The position numbers and the translations under genes are program-made. Under the pieces are notes generated by a model that saw nothing but the letters and a program-made list of their open reading frames with translations, searched no databases and was not told where the DNA came from. Of a stretch of DNA of 64,000 nt, positions 7,440-15,203 are shown piece by piece (position 1 is the stretch's first letter; each line of letters opens with the position of its first letter). The DNA lies in the IMG/VR virus record IMGVR_UViG_3300050821_001592, positions 1-64,000 of that record; one strand, 5' to 3'. The DNA comes from a virus.

Positions 7440-8696
7440 ATGATTCGACAATTGGACGAGACGAAGACGAGTCCGAAGGGCGACGAACTCGCTCTCAAAT
7501 TCAAGAACCGTATTGTAGGCCAACCGAAAGCATTCGAGGCTTTGTCTCGGGTTTTGGAGAAGTATCACAGCGGGATTTATGACCGAAAACGCCCGATTGC
7601 CAGTTTGTTGTTTTTAGGCCCGACGGGGGTCGGTAAGACGGGTTCTGTCGAAGCGTTTGTCGAGGGATTGTTCGGCGACGTTCGTAAGCTCATGAAGGTC
7701 GACTGTGCAGAATTCCAACATAGTCACGAAATTGCGAAGCTCCAAGGGTCGCCCCCCGGATATCTCGGCCATCGTGAGACGCACCCGTTCTTCACAAATA
7801 AGTCCATTCGAGAAGGGTTTTGTACATATACCAAGACGGTCGGTGGGGACGTAGAGTCCGGTCAGATTGACCCCGCTTTTCGGGTCATCCTGTTCGACGA
7901 GATTGAAAAAGCAAATGACTCCCTGTGGAATCTCTTACTCGGCATACTAGACCGAGGGACGATGACTACGGGCATGAATGAGGTGGTTGATTTCTCCCCG
8001 ACTGTCATCATCATGACGAGCAATGTGGGCTCAGCGGAACTCGCAGTCAAGGCAGGCAACGCGGGGCTCGGGTTCGTCAGACCCGACGGCACGGAATTCG
8101 ATTATGACACAATGAAAGGGGTCGCATTGTCCGCAGCGCGGCATAAGTTCACCCCTGAGTTCTTAAATCGTCTAGATGACAGCATCGTATTTCGGTCTCT
8201 CACACCCGAAGACCTCGCTCCGATTCTGAAGATTGAACTCGACAAGTTGCGTTCTCAAATTGTGTTAACAAGCCGTACGCTCTTTGACCTCGCGGTTGCC
8301 CCTGCCGCGCTCGCACAGATTACTGCGGAGGGCTATGACAAGCGGTATAACGCTCGCAACCTTCGACGAGTCTTAGAGAAGTATGTATCTTTCCCGCTAG
8401 CCCGCTTGGTGGGTACGAAACAGATTTGGGACAACGATATCGTCGTCGTGGACTACGTCGAAGGGGTATGGAAATACTTTGCCAAAACCGAAACTAAGTC
8501 GAGCGACAGCCAACCGGGTCTTTCGAAGAGATGGGTACCGTTGTCGACACTGCCAAAGCCAGATGGGACTCCACCCCCACCACGTAGTCTTTCGCAGTCA
8601 GATGGGTGGGCACGATTTGACGAATTTAATAAGCCTCTGCTGGAAGTGTCACCGACGGGTACACGACGGGGAGATTTGGATAGAAGTCGTACGTGA
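7440..8696 (+). CDS. ClpA/ClpB-type AAA+ ATPase, single ring
   Basis: This 418-residue protein has Walker A GPTGVGKT (residues 60-67), the substrate-loop motif GSPPGYLGH, Walker B ILFDEIEKA, sensor-1 IIMTSNVGS and a C-terminal sensor-2 YNARNLRRVLEKY segment. The order matches the second ATPase ring of ClpA/ClpB/ClpX-like unfoldases. No N-domain, first ring or coiled-coil M-domain is present. It could unfold proteins for a host protease or remodel phage complexes; no ClpP partner is encoded here. The last 73 codons overlap an HNH gene in another frame and read as low-complexity sequence, so the functional C-terminus is probably near position 8480. Confidence 0.8.
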   Translation: MIRQLDETKTSPKGDELALKFKNRIVGQPKAFEALSRVLEKYHSGIYDRKRPIASLLFLGPTGVGKTGSVEAFVEGLFGDVRKLMKVDCAEFQHSHEIAKLQGSPPGYLGHRETHPFFTNKSIREGFCTYTKTVGGDVESGQIDPAFRVILFDEIEKANDSLWNLLLGILDRGTMTTGMNEVVDFSPTVIIMTSNVGSAELAVKAGNAGLGFVRPDGTEFDYDTMKGVALSAARHKFTPEFLNRLDDSIVFRSLTPEDLAPILKIELDKLRSQIVLTSRTLFDLAVAPAALAQITAEGYDKRYNARNLRRVLEKYVSFPLARLVGTKQIWDNDIVVVDYVEGVWKYFAKTETKSSDSQPGLSKRWVPLSTLPKPDGTPPPPRSLSQSDGWARFDEFNKPLLEVSPTGTRRGDLDRSRT

Positions 8697-8748
8697 GTTA
8701 GTAAATGATTTAGTTGTTAACTTCAGACCCCGAGGATGGAAATCATGA
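8479..8748 (+). CDS. HNH endonuclease embedded in the AAA+ gene
   Basis: An 89-residue protein starting at TTG 8479. It contains C-R-H-C, LHPHHVVFRSQMGGHDLTN and L-C-W-K-C-H-R-R-V-H, the canonical zinc-supported HNH fold with its catalytic His pair. It lies 218 bases inside the AAA+ frame, shifted by one base, and its stop overlaps the next start as ATGA. It may be a free-standing homing-type nuclease that landed at the 3' end of the AAA+ gene, or a phage packaging-type HNH. The rare TTG start lacks a clear ribosome-binding site, so translation by coupling is likely. Confidence 0.75.
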   Translation: MPKPKLSRATANRVFRRDGYRCRHCQSQMGLHPHHVVFRSQMGGHDLTNLISLCWKCHRRVHDGEIWIEVVRELVNDLVVNFRPRGWKS

Positions 8749-9131
8749 GCGAGCTTGAAGGCCGTTCCAGAGAAAACATGCGGACGAGCCGCGATGCGTT
8801 CGAATACACCCAGAGTGAGGGGCTGGGATTCCGATTTCCTCTCGCTAACGAACTCTTCGTGGATATAGATGACTCTGCCGCACAGGCCGAGTTCGATAGA
8901 AATTATCAAATTTTGAGAGGGCCTTTCGGCTTTCAAACAACGGTCGTAACTGCGTCTCGTCGCAAACCGAACGGTAAGCACATTGTGGTGAAGATGAACC
9001 GTAACGTATCTGCGATTGAGCGAATCGCCCTTCAAGCCGCACTTGGTTCAGACCCCACTCGGGAGGCGCACAGCCTCGTCCGATATGTCGATAACGACCC
9101 GTTGCCCACGCTGTTCTTCGAGAAAAAGTAA
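8745..9131 (+). CDS. Conserved phage-type hypothetical protein
   Basis: A 128-residue protein starting MSELEGRSRENMRTSRDAF at the ATG overlapping the HNH stop; ATG 8736 is the alternative. The segment ASRRKPNGKHIVVKMNRN followed by RIALQAALGSDPTREAHSL resembles a conserved block in phage proteins encoded next to helicases or primases, but I cannot name the family. It ends one base before the helicase start. Confidence 0.55.
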   Translation: MSELEGRSRENMRTSRDAFEYTQSEGLGFRFPLANELFVDIDDSAAQAEFDRNYQILRGPFGFQTTVVTASRRKPNGKHIVVKMNRNVSAIERIALQAALGSDPTREAHSLVRYVDNDPLPTLFFEKK

Positions 9132-9132
9132 A

Positions 9133-10833
9133 ATGCGAGAGCGACACTTCCAATCCGAAGCAGTTGACGCGAGTCTCGCAGCATACGACGCGGGCGTCCA
9201 TAAACAACTACTTGTCATGGCGACGGGCACAGGCAAGACCCATTGTTTTGGTCGATTATATGAGGCCATGAAAACCCGTCTCGGGGGGCAGATGCTCGTA
9301 CTTGCCCACACAGATGACCTAGTGAAGCAAAATCGAGACAGACTTGAACACATGCACGGTGTGGCGAACGTGAGTATGGAGATGGGGGAATACTATGCAA
9401 ACCCGGAGTCGCCTATACTCAGTGCCAGTGTACAGACGCTCGGTAGAAAAGGAACAAACCGTCTTGACAAATTCGATTGGACCAACATTGATAAAATCGT
9501 TGTGGATGAGGCTCATCACTCTACAACTGACGCTTATAGACGCATCCTTGAGCGGGCTGGGGTGCTTGAACCGTCAAGTCGAAAGCTACTCTTCGGCGTT
9601 ACGGCGACTCCGCAGCGAACGGACGGGATTGCTCTCGACTCCGTATATGACAAAGTTATCTACCTCTACCCTCTTCGTAAAGCAATCACAGATGGGTGGC
9701 TCGTCGACATTAGAGGGTACTGCGTCAGGACAACCACGTCGCTTGAGGGTGTCTCCAAAACCGACGGGGATTTCTCCCGAAAAGAATTATCTGAACGGGT
9801 CAACTCACCCCAACGCAATCAACAAATCGTGGATGTCTGGGGGAGAGTTGGTGAGCAACGAAAAACCGTTATCTACTGCGTGGATATTGAACACGCGCAA
9901 AGAGTGGCCCAAGAGTTTAGAGTATCTGGAATTACGGCAGAAGCCGTATGGGGAGATGATGTTGAGCGGAGGGACAAGATACAACGTCACATACACGGCC
10001 AGACCCGCGTCTTGTGCGTATGCGGACTTCTCATTGAGGGATATGATGACCCAACAATTGCGTGTGTTATACTTGCTCGTCCTACCCAGAGTACTATCCT
10101 TCTTCCCCAAATGGTAGGTCGCGGTACTCGGTTAGAAGACAATATCAATTTGAAGGACCGCAACCCCCTCGACAAGGTCAAGCGGGATGTCATTGTTGTG
10201 TACTTCATTGACGGTAATCCAGCACCCTCCTTGGTTACGCTGCCCACGTTGATGGGGATGTCCAATAATCTGGACCTAGAAGGTCGGTCTTTGCTGGAAG
10301 TCACAGAAGCGGTAGAAGCTCTCCAAGAAGATAACCCCCATGTCGATTTCTTGAATCTCGATTCGTTATCGGGGGCGAAGACGCTCATAGAGCAAGTCGA
10401 CTTGTTCCAAGTGAGATTCCCGCAGGAAGTCAAGGACAGCTCAGAATTGACGTGGTATAAAGCCTTAACAGGCGGGTATAAGATGCTCATACCGAAGGAA
10501 GGGCCCGAACGTCAAGGCGTCGTTCGTGTCTATGAAAACGTTCTAGGGCAATGGGAGCTAGACGGAGAGATTAACGGTGAACAATTCCACGGTTTACGAA
10601 GTTCCTTCGAAGAGGCGATTAAAGTCACCGACGAGCAGATTCGAAAGCGGGTAAGCAAGCAAACGCTGAGCTGTATCGTACGTGAGGCAAAATGGCACAA
10701 TAATCCCGTGACTCGGGGTCAAAAGAAAATGCTAACGATGCTATTTCCGTGGAGGAAATTCGACTTTAGTCAGGTGAAGAGTGGTGAAGCGAGCAAGTTG
10801 ATAACAGAGACCATACTAAAGAGAAAGAGATGA
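9133..10833 (+). CDS. DEAH-box superfamily 2 DNA helicase
   Basis: This 566-residue protein has Walker A ATGTGKT (residues 30-36), motif Ia VLAHTDDL, motif II DEAH (125-128), motif III GVTATP, motif IV-V segments (TVIYCVDIEHA, GYDDPTIACVILARPT) and motif VI QMVGRGTR. The order fits the UvrB/RecG/type-III-restriction-like helicase group (SSL2/ComFA-like). ATP hydrolysis would drive DNA unwinding or branch migration in replication or recombination. ATG 9133 is chosen because it lies 1 base after the upstream stop; earlier in-frame starts sit in the neighbouring gene. The last 170 residues are not part of the helicase core. Confidence 0.85.
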   Translation: MRERHFQSEAVDASLAAYDAGVHKQLLVMATGTGKTHCFGRLYEAMKTRLGGQMLVLAHTDDLVKQNRDRLEHMHGVANVSMEMGEYYANPESPILSASVQTLGRKGTNRLDKFDWTNIDKIVVDEAHHSTTDAYRRILERAGVLEPSSRKLLFGVTATPQRTDGIALDSVYDKVIYLYPLRKAITDGWLVDIRGYCVRTTTSLEGVSKTDGDFSRKELSERVNSPQRNQQIVDVWGRVGEQRKTVIYCVDIEHAQRVAQEFRVSGITAEAVWGDDVERRDKIQRHIHGQTRVLCVCGLLIEGYDDPTIACVILARPTQSTILLPQMVGRGTRLEDNINLKDRNPLDKVKRDVIVVYFIDGNPAPSLVTLPTLMGMSNNLDLEGRSLLEVTEAVEALQEDNPHVDFLNLDSLSGAKTLIEQVDLFQVRFPQEVKDSSELTWYKALTGGYKMLIPKEGPERQGVVRVYENVLGQWELDGEINGEQFHGLRSSFEEAIKVTDEQIRKRVSKQTLSCIVREAKWHNNPVTRGQKKMLTMLFPWRKFDFSQVKSGEASKLITETILKRKR

Positions 10834-10982
10834 TTATAGAGACTCAAGAGGCTTTCTGTTTGTGGCTCAGACCTCTTACGTATACGACCTATGCCTTTAG
10901 GTTCAAGACGGGCAGTACCTACCCTATCAAGATTCAAATCGAGAAGAAGGGCGACCGAGTTATCATAACGGAGGAAGAATGA
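10830..10982 (+). CDS. Small hypothetical protein
   Basis: A 50-residue frame beginning MIIETQEAFCLWLRP and ending VIITEEE. Start and stop overlap both neighbours by 4 bases (ATGA junctions), which strongly suggests a real coupled gene. The predicted structure is a small beta sheet (TYAFRFKTGSTYPIKIQIEK). Function is unknown. Confidence 0.55.
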   Translation: MIIETQEAFCLWLRPLTYTTYAFRFKTGSTYPIKIQIEKKGDRVIITEEE

Positions 10983-11314
10983 ACGCAAATTATAGTCGTC
11001 AACGAATTCATAACATCGCGGGCGAGGTTGCTGCGGAGACGTATCGGGCGGGCACGATGTTCCCGCCAATGAACAGCCCGCACGAGGCGGCTTTCGTTAT
11101 TGAGGAAGAATGGGAAGAGTATCGACAGGAAGTGTTTAAACACAACTTAACGAAGCCGAATCGCGATACTCGCCCCCGTCAGCGAGAGGAACTCATACAG
11201 TTGGCCGCGATGTGCCTACGGGCGATTATCGATACGATTGATGAGCGGGTCCCCGATTGGCCGACCGAGGTAACGCGATTGTTCGGAATGCAGGGAGGGG
11301 TAGATAATGACTAA
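10979..11314 (+). CDS. MazG-like NTP pyrophosphohydrolase
   Basis: A 111-residue all-helical protein. FVIEEEWEEYRQEV near residue 40 supplies the E-E-x-x-E metal-binding helix, and REELIQLAAMCLRAIIDTID supplies the second E...D helix of the MazG/dUTPase all-alpha fold. Such enzymes cleave nucleoside triphosphates to monophosphates plus pyrophosphate; phage members are thought to alter dNTP or ppGpp pools. It sits between the helicase and the endonuclease VII gene. A second, different pyrophosphohydrolase-like gene lies at 24935. Confidence 0.65.
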   Translation: MNANYSRQRIHNIAGEVAAETYRAGTMFPPMNSPHEAAFVIEEEWEEYRQEVFKHNLTKPNRDTRPRQREELIQLAAMCLRAIIDTIDERVPDWPTEVTRLFGMQGGVDND

Positions 11315-11528
11315 GACGCTGAAGCAGTTTGATGTCACCGCACGACTTAAACTCATGGTTCAGATTACTATAAAAGCCGAATCGTTGGCCGATGCCCTCG
11401 AACAAAGCAAAACACTCCGAGAACAAAAGTTCGTGTCGTTCGAGGGTGAATACATAGACGGCAGCCTTGTTATCACAGGCGTGAGCAAATCCGGTTGTTG
11501 GGATGTTAGTCAGGAGGACAGTCAATGA
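11307..11528 (+). CDS. Hypothetical protein
   Basis: A 73-residue protein starting MTKTLKQFDVTARLKLMVQI, which overlaps the MazG-like gene by 8 bases with GGAGGGG upstream. A strand-helix-strand pattern (VTARLKLMVQITIKAESLAD) suggests a small alpha/beta fold. Function is unknown. Confidence 0.55.
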   Translation: MTKTLKQFDVTARLKLMVQITIKAESLADALEQSKTLREQKFVSFEGEYIDGSLVITGVSKSGCWDVSQEDSQ

Positions 11529-11719
11529 AATATAATTTAACGTTGGAAATGACTCAAGCACAAGCAGATTTAATCCTCTTGGGGTTGTGGAGTACGAACG
11601 ACCCGAACGACCCGCGTCTCCATGACTGTCGGGGGGCTTTCATCGCCGACCGGGCTCAAGTTTATTCCTACATCGGAAAGGACGTCATTATTAGCACTTC
11701 CATTGAGTTCGTTCAGTGA
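11525..11719 (+). CDS. Hypothetical protein
   Basis: A 64-residue protein starting MKYNLTLEMTQAQADLILLG. It overlaps the upstream stop (ATGA) and the downstream GTG start by 4 bases, and CAGGAGGA precedes it. No family was recognised. Confidence 0.55.
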   Translation: MKYNLTLEMTQAQADLILLGLWSTNDPNDPRLHDCRGAFIADRAQVYSYIGKDVIISTSIEFVQ

Positions 11720-12144
11720 CCACGGCTGAAAAGGCTCAAGATGCCCGATTACGTCGTATTTATAAAAAGACACTCGCGGACAAACAGAAGGAAATTCAAG
11801 AACAGGGCGGCGGGTGTGCAATATGCGGGAGACCTTACCCCGAGTACGTCCTAAGTCAGGACCACGACCATGCTTGTTGCAAACGACCTCGCGGTAAGAA
11901 AGGCAACACAGCGGTCTTTTGTGGGAAGTGTAACCGGGGGTGGCTTTGTTACCTATGCAATCGTTGGGCGATTGGCGGGTTAGAGTATATGGCGAAGGTC
12001 AACATCCCCGCTGAAAAGGCTTTCGAATACCTCAAACAGTGGCATACGCGAATCGTGGAAAGAGGCGGATATGAACCGAAAGAAGAAAAAACAAAACTTC
12101 GGAGTAAACAAAAGGGCGTTCGACGCCGTGATGTCCACCTATAG
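11716..12144 (+). CDS. Recombination endonuclease VII-like resolvase
   Basis: This 142-residue protein starts at GTG 11716. It contains CAICGRPYP, QDHDHACC, FCGKCNRG and LCYLCNRW: four Cys pairs around a D-H-D-H core, which is the zinc-bound His-Me finger of T4 endonuclease VII. Family members cut branched DNA such as Holliday junctions and clear replication forks before packaging. Its position with the helicase and RecA supports a recombination role. The basic C-terminus lies inside the next gene by 74 bases. Confidence 0.85.
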   Translation: MTTAEKAQDARLRRIYKKTLADKQKEIQEQGGGCAICGRPYPEYVLSQDHDHACCKRPRGKKGNTAVFCGKCNRGWLCYLCNRWAIGGLEYMAKVNIPAEKAFEYLKQWHTRIVERGGYEPKEEKTKLRSKQKGVRRRDVHL

Positions 12145-12460
12145 AAAGCTCAGTAATTCCAATCTCGGTAGTGTACGGATTGGCGGTGAACCGGGGGCGC
12201 GATACAAGATTAAAACAAAACCGACCGCTGTGGAGTTCCGTGCGGACGTCTCGAAACTGGTTCAGCAAGTCGTGAAAGGTGAGAAGCTCCCGTGGTTTTG
12301 GGCTGCATATTCTTTTGATAGTCCTGACCCGATGGATATTGAACTGTTCGTCCAGTTCATGCTTGGTGACCGGAGGCACTCGTGGGAACAACGACTAGGT
12401 AAGATTTTCGTTGACCGTAAGATATTCCCAACGAGGTCGTACTTCACGGAAATCGTATGA
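12071..12460 (+). CDS. Hypothetical protein
   Basis: A 129-residue protein with a very basic start (MNRKKKKQNFGVNKRAF) and AGAGGCGGAT upstream. It contains LPWFWAAYSFDSPDPMDIE and a C-terminal helix RHSWEQRLGKIFVDR. It overlaps the endonuclease VII gene by 74 bases. No domain was recognised. Confidence 0.55.
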   Translation: MNRKKKKQNFGVNKRAFDAVMSTYRKLSNSNLGSVRIGGEPGARYKIKTKPTAVEFRADVSKLVQQVVKGEKLPWFWAAYSFDSPDPMDIELFVQFMLGDRRHSWEQRLGKIFVDRKIFPTRSYFTEIV

Positions 12461-12867
12461 GGGTCAAGAAGACAAAATATGGGGATTACGAGACGCGAAT
12501 TCTATTCCCCGTGTTCGCTAACTATCATGTTCTCGTAGTGTTCACCGACGATTTTCAGAAATCTTGGGATGCTCGTTTTTCTACTATTGTCGTGACGTCA
12601 GACGAAACGATGGCGTTTCACTGGCACCACAAGCCGAGCGACGGTCATTCTCGCCTATTCTTTAAACTAGGCAACTGTTCATCAGGCGTTGTGGCGCATG
12701 AGTGCTGGCACTGTATTCGAACGATGCTGTTGGATTGGGTCCAAGCAGGGCTCGAAGACGAGGTGGTGGCTTATCACTTGGACTATCTAGTTCAGGCCGT
12801 AACAGATTTTAAGAACCAATTAATTGACCAAAAAGTCGGAGTTAAATCTCGCAGCAAGAAGAGGTAA
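12457..12867 (+). CDS. Zinc-peptidase-like protein (HExxH)
   Basis: A 136-residue protein with VVAHECWHCIRTML at about residues 80-93, an HExxH zinc motif at the start of a helix, followed about 20 residues later by an acidic pair in LEDEVVAYHLDYLV that could supply the third ligand. The architecture resembles minimal gluzincin-like or IrrE-like proteins. The preceding beta strands (RILFPVFANYHVLVVF) would form the substrate cradle. A proteolytic role is possible but not shown; the motif could be structural. Confidence 0.5.
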   Translation: MRVKKTKYGDYETRILFPVFANYHVLVVFTDDFQKSWDARFSTIVVTSDETMAFHWHHKPSDGHSRLFFKLGNCSSGVVAHECWHCIRTMLLDWVQAGLEDEVVAYHLDYLVQAVTDFKNQLIDQKVGVKSRSKKR

Positions 12868-12868
12868 T

Positions 12869-13330
12869 ATGAAGGACGAATCGTTGTTACTGGATGACCT
12901 CGCCCCGAAACGTCGGGTGAAGGTCATCAAGAAGAAGCGGTTTCATTCTAACAAAGGTGTATCGGCGGAAGTCGCGGCTCGACGCCAAGCAGCCGCTGAG
13001 GCCCATGCAGAGAACCCGTTGCCTAAGATTCAGAAGGACGCGATTCAGATGAAGTACGGGGTTACCCCCGCAGTCATCGAACGTGGCATCACCATGCCAA
13101 AGTGGAAGGCACAACAAATTCGAATGAAGTCCGAACGGACGGTGGAGGTCGTATGGCAGAGCATGACGCAGGAATGGTTCAAAGCAACGAAAGGGTTGAC
13201 GAGAGAACGAAACTCAAATTCGGTTCGGGCTTCCACGAGAGTGTACCCGAAAACGCCGTACGGGACGAACCCCTACCCGAAACGGTTTCGGGACCTGTCC
13301 AGCCAGAACAGCCAGAACAAGCGTTCATAG
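12869..13330 (+). CDS. Hypothetical basic helical protein
   Basis: A 153-residue frame starting MKDESLLLDDLAPKRRVKVI, one base after the previous stop and with GAGG 5 bases upstream. A KKKRFHSNKGVSAEVAARRQ segment suggests nucleic-acid binding. From about residue 95 it shares DNA with the next gene in another frame and becomes Ser/Asn/Arg-rich, so the natural C-terminus may be shorter. Confidence 0.5.
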   Translation: MKDESLLLDDLAPKRRVKVIKKKRFHSNKGVSAEVAARRQAAAEAHAENPLPKIQKDAIQMKYGVTPAVIERGITMPKWKAQQIRMKSERTVEVVWQSMTQEWFKATKGLTRERNSNSVRASTRVYPKTPYGTNPYPKRFRDLSSQNSQNKRS

Positions 13331-13818
13331 GTGAAGACGGGCAAGTTCATCAGGTCCCCCCGGAGTTAATCGGGTCTGACGGTAAGATACTCCCGTTCAA
13401 CGAAAAAACTATGAGGAAGCTACGGGGGAAGTATTTCACCGTGCGGCATGTCCTCTTGACCGATTGTGGGCACAAGATTGATGTCATTAACCAACCAAAG
13501 ACTAATTGCGAAGTCTGTTGGTACTCGTGGTTGAACACTCACGGGCAACTCGTGCAAACAGCGCATGAGTTCTATCAGCAGTACGGCAAAAAACGTCTGG
13601 TCGCAATGCGGGGGAAAGTTTTCACGAGAATGTTTCTTAGATTTATGTCAACAGTCAGTCACTTCTTAGAGCAACAAAAAGAACAGGAGATATTAGATGG
13701 GGATTCAAATCAAAGTCAACTCGGAGGAAACCCCGAAGCAGGACAAGGCGGACAAGGAAGTAGCAAAGCCCTTGACGCCGGAGGACAAGCTGAAGTTGGT
13801 GAAGTCATTAACCTCTAG
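13153..13818 (+). CDS. Hypothetical protein upstream of recA
   Basis: A 221-residue frame. ATG 13153 follows GGTGGAGG and starts MAEHDAGMVQSNERVDERTK. The middle contains LLTDCGHKIDVINQPKTNCE with paired Cys, then a helical FLRFMSTVSHFLEQQKEQE. The last 40 residues overlap recA out of frame and are Gly/Gln-rich, so they may not be functional. It overlaps the previous gene by 178 bases. No family was recognised. Confidence 0.55.
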   Translation: MAEHDAGMVQSNERVDERTKLKFGSGFHESVPENAVRDEPLPETVSGPVQPEQPEQAFIGEDGQVHQVPPELIGSDGKILPFNEKTMRKLRGKYFTVRHVLLTDCGHKIDVINQPKTNCEVCWYSWLNTHGQLVQTAHEFYQQYGKKRLVAMRGKVFTRMFLRFMSTVSHFLEQQKEQEILDGDSNQSQLGGNPEAGQGGQGSSKALDAGGQAEVGEVINL

Positions 13819-14827
13819 CCTAAACGCTCAATACGGCGGCGGGTTGGTGCAAAAGCTCGGCAAGAAATCAACGATGAGAATGCCGTCGTTGGCGACGAAT
13901 TTGCCGACATTAGATGAATATCTTCTTGGATGCGGAGGAGTACCAGATGGCAGAATTATTGAGGTCTATGGGCCAGAGTCAGCGGGTAAAACAGCTCTTA
14001 CATGCCACATCATCGGCTGTGCTCAAAAAGCAGGAGGACTTGCTCTTTTCGTTGACGCCGAACACGCTCTCAACCTTAACCACGCAAGAACGCTCGGAGT
14101 TGATGTCGATAACCTCATTGTTAGTCAGCCGGATTACGGAGAACAGGCTCTTGAAGTCGTACTAGCGTTCGTGAAATCCAGAGCTGTCCGTGTCGTCGTC
14201 GTAGATTCCGTATCGGCGCTCGTTCCGAAGGCGGAACTCGATGGAGACATGGGCGATAGTCATATGGGTTTGCAAGCCCGGTTGATGTCACAAGCCATGC
14301 GAAAGCTCGCGGGGGCGATTTCAAATTCGGGATGCATTGTCATTTTCATTAATCAGGTGCGGGAGAAGATTGGCGTAATGTTCGGGAACCCAGAGACTAC
14401 GACAGGTGGACGTGCTCTGAAGTTCTACGCTTCCGTCAGACTCGAAGTCCGTAGATTGTCTAACACAGATGGCGGGCAGCTAAAAGACGGAGACCTCCAT
14501 ATCGGACATCGTATGAGGATTAAGAACGTAAAAAACAAAGTGGGTAATCCGTTTCGTGAGACAATCGTTGATTTGATGTACGCGACGGGCTTCAACACTC
14601 GGGAGGACATGGTCGAATATGCCCTTATGACGGGTGTCTTGATTGAAGGCACGAAAACCAAAACGGTCGAAGGTAATGGCGTGCCTAAGGGCTGGGTGGG
14701 TTTTCAATCGAATAATTATCGTAGGGGGGACTTGACACAGGACCCGCTTTACGGTAATATCTGTTTAGAGGCATTCAAGGCTCGGGATGAACGTTTGGTT
14801 CAGGCTGTAGCGAAATCCGAAGATTGA
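13697..14827 (+). CDS. recA: RecA recombinase
   Basis: In this 376-residue protein, residues 50-340 match the RecA core: Walker A GPESAGKT (92-99), GGLALFVDAEHALN, the Walker B strand VRVVVVDSVSALVP, the L1/L2 region (MGLQARLMSQAMRKL), FINQVREKIGVMFGNPETT and GGRALKFYASVRLE. It forms ATP-dependent filaments on single-stranded DNA and promotes strand exchange. The start has AGGAG 7 bases upstream and lies inside the preceding gene by 122 bases. Phage-encoded RecA beside an endonuclease VII and RecB-like nuclease points to a self-contained recombination module. Confidence 0.95.
   Translation: MGIQIKVNSEETPKQDKADKEVAKPLTPEDKLKLVKSLTSSLNAQYGGGLVQKLGKKSTMRMPSLATNLPTLDEYLLGCGGVPDGRIIEVYGPESAGKTALTCHIIGCAQKAGGLALFVDAEHALNLNHARTLGVDVDNLIVSQPDYGEQALEVVLAFVKSRAVRVVVVDSVSALVPKAELDGDMGDSHMGLQARLMSQAMRKLAGAISNSGCIVIFINQVREKIGVMFGNPETTTGGRALKFYASVRLEVRRLSNTDGGQLKDGDLHIGHRMRIKNVKNKVGNPFRETIVDLMYATGFNTREDMVEYALMTGVLIEGTKTKTVEGNGVPKGWVGFQSNNYRRGDLTQDPLYGNICLEAFKARDERLVQAVAKSED
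14732..14760 (+). promoter_or_regulatory. Possible internal promoter at recA 3' end
   Basis: TTGACA at 14732-14737 and TAATAT at 14755-14760 are separated by 17 bases. The -35 is perfect and the -10 matches 4 of 6. It lies inside recA, about 75 bases before the group of membrane and lysis genes. Coding constraint makes a chance match quite possible. Confidence 0.3.
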
Positions 14828-14833
14828 GGACTT

Positions 14834-14992
14834 GTGCGAGAGATAGCCCAACGATATGTCATCGGAGCAGTATTCGCAGTCTTCGCCTGCGGGCTCCATT
14901 ACGTAGGCTCAGTCTTTATGGTGGTACCTGCGGTTGTATCTGTTTACTTGCTCGGCAGTCTATTCTGGGATGTATGGAGGGGTCGTGGCTAA
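14834..14992 (+). CDS. Small two-helix membrane protein
   Basis: A 52-residue frame from GTG 14834 with GAGGAC upstream. Two hydrophobic helices, YVIGAVFAVFACGLHYVG and FMVVPAVVSVYLLGSLFW, are separated by a short loop and followed by WRGRG. This is a compact hairpin membrane protein. It overlaps the next start by 8 bases. A holin-like role is conceivable because the endolysin is 1.9 kb downstream, but no direct evidence exists. Confidence 0.5.
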   Translation: MREIAQRYVIGAVFAVFACGLHYVGSVFMVVPAVVSVYLLGSLFWDVWRGRG

Positions 14993-15203
14993 AGTGCAAA
15001 GCAAAATTTCGAAATCAGATATCAAGAACGCTGTATATGCTTACGTTAGCTCTTGCTGTTCCGTCCTTGCAGACAAACCGTCGGTCAAAGACAATGAGGG
15101 CAAGCTGGGTAAGTGGCGTTGCGGGGGCTGTCGTAAACGCTGCACCGTACGCCCTGCGGATAAATCGAAATTCCAATCGGTGTCTCAAGCGGGGGTAGCA
15201 TGA
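14985..15203 (+). CDS. Small cysteine-rich protein
   Basis: A 72-residue protein from GTG 14985, with GGAGGGG 3 bases upstream. SSCCSVLADKP is followed by WRCGGCRKRCTVRP, giving a cluster of five Cys that could bind zinc. The rest is basic. It overlaps both neighbours by a few bases. Confidence 0.55.
   Translation: MAKVQSKISKSDIKNAVYAYVSSCCSVLADKPSVKDNEGKLGKWRCGGCRKRCTVRPADKSKFQSVSQAGVA

Noticed and set aside
12869-13330. C-terminal third of this frame as a functional domain
   Set aside because: It is Ser/Asn/Arg-rich and lies in the out-of-frame overlap with the next, better-supported gene.
14824-15198. A 124-codon + strand frame across three small genes
   Set aside because: Composition (Ser/Arg/Leu/Cys-rich) and lack of ribosome-binding site; the smaller genes in other frames have sensible membrane and Cys motifs.
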